Positions 8,037 to 14,797 of a stretch of 47,324 bases of DNA are shown here, one piece after another. This DNA comes from an uncultured Prevotellaceae bacterium (lineage in GTDB: Bacteria > Bacteroidota > Bacteroidia > Bacteroidales > Muribaculaceae). Where the stretch lies: contig ONYP01000007.1 in assembly GCA_900322135.1 (NCBI GenBank), positions 1 through 47,324 on the forward strand, written 5' to 3'. Position 1 is the stretch's first letter. Each line of letters starts with the position of its first letter. A model generated the notes under the pieces. The model did no database searches. It saw only the letters and a list, made by a program, of their open reading frames with translations, and was not told where the DNA came from. The translations under genes and the position numbers were made by a program.

Positions 8037-9173
8037 TTACTGTTTTTTGCGGATTAGGATTCTGGCATACGGTTTTTGAGGAATACCATCTTCATCAATA
8101 TAATATAGTTGACCATCCCTTAAACTGGGATTGAGTTTCTTCAATTCACGGGGAAAAGGCTTCAATCCGAGTTCTTTTCCAGAGTCACCTTCTGCACATC
8201 CAATGATTTCAAATTGCTCTGGGCAATATTTATCAAGAAATGATTTTGGAACACCCATGATACCATCATAATCGTTTGGAATTGCATCAGTAAAGGGAAC
8301 CTCTATTGCACCGTAGTTTTCATAGTGAATATAGGAAGATTTCCCTCTAATTTCCTTATGGCGGCTAAATTTCAGGTTATCGGCCATCGTCATCAAAGAT
8401 AATGGTTGATGGCGGCGACCATGTTCAACATTGCTGAACCAGCAAACGCCAGGAACTCTATTGACTTTTATTCCATTTTGCTCTCTTTCAAACTTATAAG
8501 TTGATGCGTAAACAAAATTATCCGGAACTATAAAATACATCCCGGTGTTGAAGTTTGTTACGCCTAACCACATTCTATTTCCCTTGATTAGAGGGAACAC
8601 CTCTTTGTAGGTAACGGCGTTCATATTGCCGATGATGACAAATTGCTTGTCGGCTTCCACTATCCAGGCGAGGAATTCGCGGAAGAGGGAAAAAGGCGGA
8701 TTGGTGATGATAAAGTCGGCTTGATCACGCAAGTTGCTAATTTCCTTACTACGGAAGTCACCATCGCCCTCCAGATATTGCCATTGGAGGTCCTCCACAT
8801 CGATGCGACCGTCGCCCGTCACATCATGGTCAAGAACGAAGATTTTGCCGTGTGTCTTGCTCTTGTCGGCATCGAAATGCGGTGCTTCGGTCTCAAACAG
8901 GGTTGGCACATAGCCGAACTTGTACCGCTTACTCTCTGGGGCGTAACTGGTGGAAATCAGCCGCTTGAGGCCGAAATTCTCGAAGTTTTGGGCAAAATAC
9001 TTGGTAAAGTTGCTCCACTCGGGGTCGTCACACGGCAACAGGACCGTTTTGCCACGGAACACCTCAGGGTTATACTCCAAATAGGCCGAGATTTCCTTCT
9101 CAATGTCATGATATTGAGTATAGAACTCGTCATTCTTGGCCTCTTTAGCCTTAGATAGACTTTCGTTTGCCAT
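8037..9173 (-). CDS. EcoRI-family adenine-specific DNA methyltransferase
   Basis: The 378-residue protein matches the EcoRI methylase family (PF13651): AKNDEFYTQ at about 12-20, VLLPCDDPEWSNF at 44-56 (SAM-site region), catalytic N-P-P-F at 158-161, and GNMNAVTYKEVFPLIK. It should transfer methyl from SAM to adenine N6 in a short palindrome; the site cannot be read. Residues 117-129 contain a D-x-T-x-D-G-x-I-D calcium-loop-like stretch before the catalytic motif. G+C is visibly low (about 35% in sampled lines, against near 60% in neighbours), suggesting transfer. It is the first gene of the operon and is preceded by a long structured leader. Confidence 0.88.
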   Translation of the reverse strand: MANESLSKAKEAKNDEFYTQYHDIEKEISAYLEYNPEVFRGKTVLLPCDDPEWSNFTKYFAQNFENFGLKRLISTSYAPESKRYKFGYVPTLFETEAPHFDADKSKTHGKIFVLDHDVTGDGRIDVEDLQWQYLEGDGDFRSKEISNLRDQADFIITNPPFSLFREFLAWIVEADKQFVIIGNMNAVTYKEVFPLIKGNRMWLGVTNFNTGMYFIVPDNFVYASTYKFEREQNGIKVNRVPGVCWFSNVEHGRRHQPLSLMTMADNLKFSRHKEIRGKSSYIHYENYGAIEVPFTDAIPNDYDGIMGVPKSFLDKYCPEQFEIIGCAEGDSGKELGLKPFPRELKKLNPSLRDGQLYYIDEDGIPQKPYARILIRKKQ

Positions 9174-9461
9174 AAAGCATTAATAATGTTGCAATTATTA
9201 TTAATGCGCTGGGCCAATAAACAAAGTAATCCTGCAAGCACCTCGGAACACAGAAGGTGGACGAATCCATGTCCAACGCTCAAGGTACTTGCAGGAAACC
9301 TAAACCAAAAGACCGGAAACGCCCACACGAAGTGAGCGTCACCATTATTCCTTTGGTTTGTTCTTTCACCTGCAAGTTTCTGAACGCTTGAATAATAGCC
9401 AACGCTAATTTTTTCCACATGTCTTGGTAACGGCACACACAGTGGGTGCCATTTCCACTGG
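9174..9461 (-). ncRNA. Candidate structured leader RNA of the methyltransferase/DUF262-HNH operon
   Basis: Read 5' to 3' on the minus strand, the gap before the methyltransferase carries several nested inverted repeats. A hairpin CAGTGG/CCACTG (9460-9440) overlaps an alternative GGCAC/GTGCC (9450-9432). Stem AAACCAAA/TTTGGTTT (9359-9302) encloses an 8-bp hairpin (9339-9319) that includes one G-U pair. Stem CCTGCAAG/CTTGCAGG (9295-9231) continues inward with CCT/AGG and encloses TGGAC/GTCCA (9275-9258). An 11-bp hairpin (9207-9177) abuts the start codon. A further CTTGCAGG (9376-9369) could compete for the same partner. A convincing protein reading is absent. Function is inferred: cis-regulatory leader or embedded ncRNA. 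Confidence 0.55.
9177..9207. repeat. 11-bp perfect palindromic hairpin before the methyltransferase start
   Basis: GCATTAATAAT (9177-9187) and ATTATTAATGC (9197-9207) are perfect complements around a 9-nt loop. The element ends 3 nt before the start codon. It could be an operator for a dimeric regulator or an RNA hairpin that controls initiation. Confidence 0.75.
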
Positions 9462-9469
9462 CAAAGATA
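9462..9469 (-). promoter_or_regulatory. -7 element of the methyltransferase/DUF262-HNH operon
   Basis: TATCTTTG on the minus strand about 290 nt upstream of the first gene. No TTTG is found at 19-21 nt; the nearest is 32 nt away, so the promoter is imperfect or regulated. Between here and the divergent tricorn promoter (9470-9632) I see only a TTGTCTTTCTTGTC word (9541-9554) shared with other intergenic regions. Confidence 0.5.
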
Positions 9470-9632
9470 TACAAAAGATTTGAGTTGTGTATTAATTCAG
9501 CCAAATAATTCCTTTACAATCCTAATGGCAATAGTCTTGATTGTCTTTCTTGTCGTTTCCCTTTTTAAGTGAAATTGGCATTAGCCCCGCAGGGTTAAGG
9601 GCGACTGTTGTATTGTTACCAAAAAATTTGTG

Positions 9633-9640
9633 TAACTTTG
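9633..9640 (+). promoter_or_regulatory. -7 element of the tricorn-like protease gene
   Basis: TAACTTTG with TTG about 22 nt upstream. The leader is about 32 nt. Confidence 0.55.
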
Positions 9641-9672
9641 CAAAAAATAATCTACTCTAAAACCCAAATGGC

Positions 9673-12600
9673 ATGAACAACAAGAAAAGACTGACTCTCG
9701 TGGTCGCCTTGATGATGACCCTCGGTGCTATCGCACAAGTTAACCCGCTGTGGATGCGCTTCTGCGCCATCTCTCCCGACGGACAGACCATCGCCTTCTC
9801 CTATATGGGCGACATCTTCACGGTGCCGTCACAAGGCGGCACAGCCCATCAACTGACTTCCAATGCGGGCTATGACGCTTATCCCGTGTGGAGCCCCGAC
9901 GGTCAAGGCATCGCATTTGCCTCGGCACGCGAGGGCAGCCTGGATGTGTATGTCGTGAACAGGCATGGCGGTACCCCCAAACGCCTGACCACCGACAGCG
10001 GCAACGAGACCCCGTTGTGCTACCTCGATAACGGGACCGTCCTGTTTGAGGCGACCAACATGCCCACGGCACAGTCGATATTGTTCGCCAGTTATTCATT
10101 CCCACAGGTGTATCAGGTGAGCACCGATGGCGGCAGGGCACGCCTTTTCTCTACCCTGCCGATGCAGGACCTGAGCATCAATGCGCGCGGCGACATCCTC
10201 TATCACGACATCAAGGGTTATGAGGACCCCTTCCGCAAGCACCACACCTCGTCCATCACGCGTGACATCTGGCTCGACCGCAACGGACAGTTCACCAAAC
10301 TCACCACCTTCAACGGCGAGGACCGCACGCCACGCTGGGCTCCCGACGGCAACAGTTATTACTACCTGAGCGAGCAGGACGGCACCTTCAATGTGTACAA
10401 GAGCGCCATCGGCGGCCAGGCCGTGCAACTCACCCACCACAAGGACAATCCCGTGCGTTTCCTCACGGTGGCCTCTAACGGCTTGCTGTGTTACGGCTAC
10501 AACGGCGAGATCTATACCCTGCGCGAGGGGCAAGAACCGCAGCGTGTCGACATCACCATCGCTGCCGACCGCAACGACAAGGAACTCATCCGCCAAATCA
10601 AGTCAAGCGGCGCGACGGCCATCAGCGTGTCGCCCAGCGGCAAGGAAGTGGCGTTTGTGATGCATGGCGATGTCTATGTCACCGCGGTGGACTACAAGAC
10701 CACCAAGCAGGTGACCAACACCCCCGAACAGGAGCGCACCATCGACTTCTCGCCCGACGGCCGCAGCATCGTCTATGACAGCGAGCGAGGGGGCATGTGG
10801 CAGATTTATCAGACGACCATCAAGAACAAGGACGAGAAACTGTTCACCTATGCCACCGACCTGGTGGAAGAGCAACTCACCAATACCGGCCACACCTCGC
10901 TGCAGCCTCAATACAGCCCCGACGGCAAGAGTGTCGCTTTCCTGAAAGACCGCTGCACCCTGAGTGCCGTCGATGTCAAGTCCAAGGCCGTGCGCACCCT
11001 GATGGACGGCAAGTACATCTATTCCTACAGCGACGGCGATGTGTGGTTTGAGTGGAGCCCCGACAGCCGCTGGCTGCTCTCCTCCTACATCGGCACCGGC
11101 GGTTGGAACAGCCAGGATGTCGCGCTGGTCAGTGCGAGCGGCAATCAAGAAGTCCACAACCTGACCGAGAGCGGCTACAACGAGGGCAACGCCAAGTGGG
11201 TGCTGGGCGGCAAGGCCATCACCTTTACCAGCGACCGTGCCGGTTTCCGCAGCCACGGCAGCTGGGGCAGCGAGGATGATGTGTACATCATGTTCCTGGA
11301 CCTCGACGCCTACGAACGGTTCAAGATGACCAAGGAAGAGAAAGTCCTGCTGGAAGAAGCCGAGAAAGAGAAAAAGAAAGAAGCCGACAGTCAGCAGGCC
11401 GACAAGGACAAGAAAGCTAAGAAGAAAAATGACAAAAAGAAAAAAGGCACCGAGGCCGACAAACCCGCCGTTCCCGCCCTGCAGTTTGACCTGGAGAACT
11501 GCCGTGACCGCGTGGTGCGCCTGACCGTGAACTCGTCGCGGCTGGGTGATGCCGTCCTGTCCAACGGCGGCGACACGCTCTACTACCAAGCCGCATTTGA
11601 GGGCGGCATGGACCTGTGGAAGCACGACCTGCGTGAGAATAAGACCGAAATCGTGCTCAAGGACATCGGCGAGGGAGAGATGATGACCGACAAGGGCGGC
11701 AAGAACCTGTTCCTGTGCACGAGGGGCGGCATCAAGAAGATTGACCTGGCCAAGGGCAAGCCCGAGGCCGTCAACTTCGAAGCCAACTTCAACTACCGTC
11801 CGCAAGAGGAACGCGAGTACATCTTCAACCACATCTGGCAGCAGGTCAAGGATAAATTCTATGTCGAGAACCTGCACGGCGTGGACTGGGAAGGCTACCG
11901 CGAGAATTACAAGCGCTTCCTGCCCCACATCAACAACAACTACGACTTCCGCGACATGCTGAGCGAGATGCTCGGTGAGTTGAACGGCTCACACACGGGA
12001 GCACGCTACAACCCCGAGGGCGCAAGCCTCAAGACGGCAGCGCTGGGTCTCTTCCTGGACGACACCTACCAGGGTGACGGCCTGCGGGTCGAGGAGGTCA
12101 TCAAGCGCGGCCCGTTTGATGTAAAGAAGACGGGCGTCACCGCCGGGTGCATCATCGAGAAAATCGACGGCAATGCCATCAAGGCGGGCGAAGACTACAA
12201 CTGGATGCTCGACGGCAAGGCCGGCAAGCCCATGCGCGTCAGCGTTTTCAACCCCACTACCGGCAAGCGCTTTGATGTCAACATCAAGGCCATCAGCAAG
12301 GGAGCACAGCAGGAACTGCTCTACAAGCGCTGGGTGGACCGCAACCGCGCCCTGGTCGACAGCCTGTCGGGCGGACAGTTGGCCTATGTGCATGTCAAGG
12401 AGATGAACAGCGAGAGTTTCCGTACCGTCTATCGCGAGCTGCTCAGCGACAAGAACCGCAACCGCAAGGCCGTCATCGTCGACGAGCGCCACAACGGCGG
12501 CGGCTGGCTGCACGATGACCTGTGCACCCTGCTCGGCGGCAGGCAGTACCAGAGTTTCGTGCCCCATGGCCAGTATGTCGGAGCCGACCCGTTCAACAAG

Positions 12601-12921
12601 TGGACCAAGCCGTCATGTGTACTCATGTGTGAGGACGACTACAGCAACGGCCACGGCTTCCCGTTTGTCTATAAGGAATTAGGCATCGGCAAACTCATCG
12701 GCACTCCCGTCCCGGGCACGATGACCGCGGTGTGGTGGGAAACACTCATCGACCGCTCGATGATCTTCGGCATACCGCAAGTGGGTTGCGTGGACATGCG
12801 CGGCAATTACTGCGAGAACACCCCGCTGCTGCCCGATGTCGAGGTCTATAACACCCCTGAAGACTACATCACGGGCCATGACCGCCAACTCGAGCGTGCC
12901 GTGCAAGAGATGCTCAAGTGA
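9673..12921 (+). CDS. Secreted tricorn-like S41 protease
   Basis: The 1082-residue protein has a signal peptide (about 1-21). An N-terminal beta-propeller of PD40/WD40-like repeats follows (for example AYPVWSPDGQGIAFAS, TPRWAPDGNSYYYL, LQPQYSPDGKSVAFL), to about residue 540. A Lys/Glu-rich linker covers about 550-597. Then come a second propeller part, the tricorn C1 domain, a PDZ domain (about 790-880) and an S41 peptidase core. The nucleophile is likely Ser991 in EDDYSNGHGF. Tricorn proteins cleave short peptides from larger proteases; here a periplasmic or surface role in peptide use is inferred. The Lys-rich linker is unusual. Monocistronic by its own promoter. Confidence 0.9.
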   Translation: MNNKKRLTLVVALMMTLGAIAQVNPLWMRFCAISPDGQTIAFSYMGDIFTVPSQGGTAHQLTSNAGYDAYPVWSPDGQGIAFASAREGSLDVYVVNRHGGTPKRLTTDSGNETPLCYLDNGTVLFEATNMPTAQSILFASYSFPQVYQVSTDGGRARLFSTLPMQDLSINARGDILYHDIKGYEDPFRKHHTSSITRDIWLDRNGQFTKLTTFNGEDRTPRWAPDGNSYYYLSEQDGTFNVYKSAIGGQAVQLTHHKDNPVRFLTVASNGLLCYGYNGEIYTLREGQEPQRVDITIAADRNDKELIRQIKSSGATAISVSPSGKEVAFVMHGDVYVTAVDYKTTKQVTNTPEQERTIDFSPDGRSIVYDSERGGMWQIYQTTIKNKDEKLFTYATDLVEEQLTNTGHTSLQPQYSPDGKSVAFLKDRCTLSAVDVKSKAVRTLMDGKYIYSYSDGDVWFEWSPDSRWLLSSYIGTGGWNSQDVALVSASGNQEVHNLTESGYNEGNAKWVLGGKAITFTSDRAGFRSHGSWGSEDDVYIMFLDLDAYERFKMTKEEKVLLEEAEKEKKKEADSQQADKDKKAKKKNDKKKKGTEADKPAVPALQFDLENCRDRVVRLTVNSSRLGDAVLSNGGDTLYYQAAFEGGMDLWKHDLRENKTEIVLKDIGEGEMMTDKGGKNLFLCTRGGIKKIDLAKGKPEAVNFEANFNYRPQEEREYIFNHIWQQVKDKFYVENLHGVDWEGYRENYKRFLPHINNNYDFRDMLSEMLGELNGSHTGARYNPEGASLKTAALGLFLDDTYQGDGLRVEEVIKRGPFDVKKTGVTAGCIIEKIDGNAIKAGEDYNWMLDGKAGKPMRVSVFNPTTGKRFDVNIKAISKGAQQELLYKRWVDRNRALVDSLSGGQLAYVHVKEMNSESFRTVYRELLSDKNRNRKAVIVDERHNGGGWLHDDLCTLLGGRQYQSFVPHGQYVGADPFNKWTKPSCVLMCEDDYSNGHGFPFVYKELGIGKLIGTPVPGTMTAVWWETLIDRSMIFGIPQVGCVDMRGNYCENTPLLPDVEVYNTPEDYITGHDRQLERAVQEMLK

Positions 12922-13001
12922 CCCGAAGCCAAGGGCTAAAAACCCAAGGACAAAGGACCAGTTTTTTTTCTTAAATGTGCACGAGTTTTAAATAAATATA
13001 T

Positions 13002-13009
13002 TATCTTTG
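13002..13009 (+). promoter_or_regulatory. -7 element of the TM2-SHOCT gene
   Basis: TATCTTTG followed by a leader of about 145 nt. The leader contains a possible 29-codon ORF starting ATG 13030, with no other support. The rest of 12922-13158 holds nothing recognisable. Confidence 0.6.
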
Positions 13010-13158
13010 CGGAGTTATCTGGTAATTCATGCGTTTTCTTCTATTGCAGCACAAGGGAACACATGCTTATTCCAACAGGATACTCCAAGGCGACATACAG
13101 CGCCAACAAGCAACTTAAAACATCTACCAATCGTGAGTGCTGCTAAACAATAAAGAAT

Positions 13159-13701
13159 ATGAAAACTAAGATTGTAGCCATTCTCTTGGCATTCTTCTTG
13201 GGTGGTTGGGGAATTCACCAATTCTACCTTGGCAACAGCGGTAGAGGGGTATTGTATCTTATCGTGGGAGGCGTCTTAGGTACAATTTTTGGCTTTTTCA
13301 CTTTATTCATCCCATTGTTCATCACCGGCATACTGGCGCTCATCGACATCATTATAATTGCCACCATGAGCGAGGATGCATTTAACAGGAAATATAACCC
13401 ATCCTATGTTAATCCCGCTTACCGGCAGCCGATGTATCAGCAGCCCTACCAGCAGCCGATGTATCAACAACCCTACCAGCAGCCTTACCAGCAGCCCTAT
13501 CAGCAACCCTACCAGCAGCCCTACCAGCAGCAGGCTTACCAACAGCAGGCCTATCAACAGCAGCCACAGCAGGCGCTGCCGCAAGGCAACAATGACACAG
13601 CCTCGGTGACCGAGAAGCTGAAAGAGCTGAAAGCCCTGCTGGATGCAGGAGCGCTCACCCAGGAGGAATTTGACGACCAGAAAAGAAGACTCCTGAGCTA
13701 A
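13159..13701 (+). CDS. TM2-domain membrane protein with YQQP repeats and C-terminal SHOCT motif
   Basis: The 180-residue protein starts with a TM2 domain: two membrane helices around GGWGIHQFYLGNSGRG (about 14-29), then FTLFIPLFITGILALIDIII. A spacer of about 45 residues consists of YQQP/MYQQP and AYQQQ repeats. The C-terminus KLKELKALLDAGALTQEEFD is a SHOCT-type helix pair, which often mediates oligomerisation. Function is unknown. The low-complexity part resembles those of other TM2/DUF4870-type proteins. It is monocistronic, with a promoter and a strong terminator. The repeat region may vary in length between strains (inference). Confidence 0.85.
   Translation: MKTKIVAILLAFFLGGWGIHQFYLGNSGRGVLYLIVGGVLGTIFGFFTLFIPLFITGILALIDIIIIATMSEDAFNRKYNPSYVNPAYRQPMYQQPYQQPMYQQPYQQPYQQPYQQPYQQPYQQQAYQQQAYQQQPQQALPQGNNDTASVTEKLKELKALLDAGALTQEEFDDQKRRLLS
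13434..13563 (+). repeat. In-gene tandem repeat (CAGCAGCCCTAC-type units)
   Basis: Units of 12-15 bp coding for (M)YQQP, then AYQQQ, are repeated about ten times with few third-base differences. Such a tract is prone to slippage in multiples of 3, which keeps the frame. Confidence 0.75.
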
Positions 13702-13712
13702 AAGACATGAAC

Positions 13713-13748
13713 GAAGGGCCGCGCCAGAGCGCAGCCCTTCAGTTTTTT
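13713..13748 (+). terminator. Rho-independent terminator after the TM2-SHOCT gene
   Basis: GAAGGGC (13713-13719) pairs with GCCCTTC (13734-13740), with an inner GCGC/GCGC stem and a CAGA loop, followed by AGTTTTTT. It begins 12 bp after the stop codon. Confidence 0.85.
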
Positions 13749-13779
13749 ATTGACCGGGCACCGTCTCCCGTCAGCGTCG

Positions 13780-14757
13780 TCACGAGTAGTTGTCGGGGGT
13801 GTTTTTAGGTTTATCCGGTCCCCATTCGCGGTAACGGATCCACACATGAAGCCATGCCCTGGCGATGGAGTCAACGGCATCAGCAAGCAGCATGGAACTA
13901 TACTCGTCAAAACGCTGAAAAGCCTCGGTCTCCTTATATTTTCCCCAACTGGCATTCCCCACAGTAGTGGGCACCATCTGCCGTGCCAACATATAGGAAT
14001 ATTGAGCCACAGCCGTAATGTAGTCACGGGTACTGTATTTACTGCTGCCCCAATTGTAGATGAAGGGGCGCGAAATAATCTTCTGCTCGACTTCACCGAT
14101 GAGGGCGGTCATCTTGTCGGTCGCCAGGGGGAACCCGTCAGGGTCATAGTAGAACCGGTTGTTGCGCATGTCGATGCGATAGGATTTCTTGACCTGGTCC
14201 TCCCAACTCTTCTCGATAGCCGCATGGATGGTGCTCAGGGAGCGCGCATCGCAGTGCAGCGGCATGTGACCGTCGGCCAGGTAATGGCTCATGATGTAGA
14301 AACGCATGGCCATGTGGGTCGATGAGGGACTGATGGGATTGCCCTTCTCCTCACGATACTGTATCTTGAAATTATCGACGATGGTGTGTGCCATAGCGTC
14401 GCAGCGGTCCTGAAGGTTTCCCTTGGAGAAAATGAAAGGTTCCTTTTTCTTGACAATCGGGGACTCGGCTTTCATCAGCCGGTACACTTCCATCGTTTCG
14501 GGAAGAGACATGAACTTGGGCTTCTCGCCCGCCTCAAAGGGGGTGTATTTCAGTCCATGGCTTTTGCCCATGTCACTGAATACCTCGTCGGGGTACCAAG
14601 CGCCTTGTACAACAAAGTCACGATAATTCTTGAACCATCGCACGAGGGTGCGGGCATACTTTGCCACCTCTTGAGAATCCTCGACATCGGGGATAGGACC
14701 CAAATCAAGTCTTTTCATAGCCATCATGGCTAACCAAGCATGTGTATATTTCTTCAT
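13780..14757 (-). CDS. Zinc-dependent phospholipase C / P1 nuclease-like protein
   Basis: The 325-residue protein starts MKKYTHAWLAMMA, where the early His would be a zinc ligand after processing in classical members, though no signal peptide is seen here. QGAWYPD near residue 51 and HYLADGHMPLHCD in the middle match the H-x3-D-x2-x-P-L-H metal-site pattern of the phospholipase C/P1 nuclease fold. That fold cleaves phosphodiesters in lipids or single-stranded nucleic acid. Which one applies, and whether the protein is exported, is not visible. It starts 41 bp after the dehydrogenase gene and is on the same strand, so read-through is likely. Confidence 0.65.
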   Translation of the reverse strand: MKKYTHAWLAMMAMKRLDLGPIPDVEDSQEVAKYARTLVRWFKNYRDFVVQGAWYPDEVFSDMGKSHGLKYTPFEAGEKPKFMSLPETMEVYRLMKAESPIVKKKEPFIFSKGNLQDRCDAMAHTIVDNFKIQYREEKGNPISPSSTHMAMRFYIMSHYLADGHMPLHCDARSLSTIHAAIEKSWEDQVKKSYRIDMRNNRFYYDPDGFPLATDKMTALIGEVEQKIISRPFIYNWGSSKYSTRDYITAVAQYSYMLARQMVPTTVGNASWGKYKETEAFQRFDEYSSMLLADAVDSIARAWLHVWIRYREWGPDKPKNTPDNYS

Positions 14758-14797
14758 TTGTGGTGAGATATTAGCGTTTAAACAATATCTGTCGTTA

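Noticed and set aside
9280..9504. A 74-codon minus-strand reading within the methyltransferase leader
   Set aside because: It starts upstream of the -7 box and crosses the stems without a protein-like pattern. The inverted repeats explain the interval better as RNA.
13030..13119. 29-codon leader ORF before the TM2-SHOCT gene
   Set aside because: No attenuator-like codon run or alternative hairpins are seen, and nothing supports translation.
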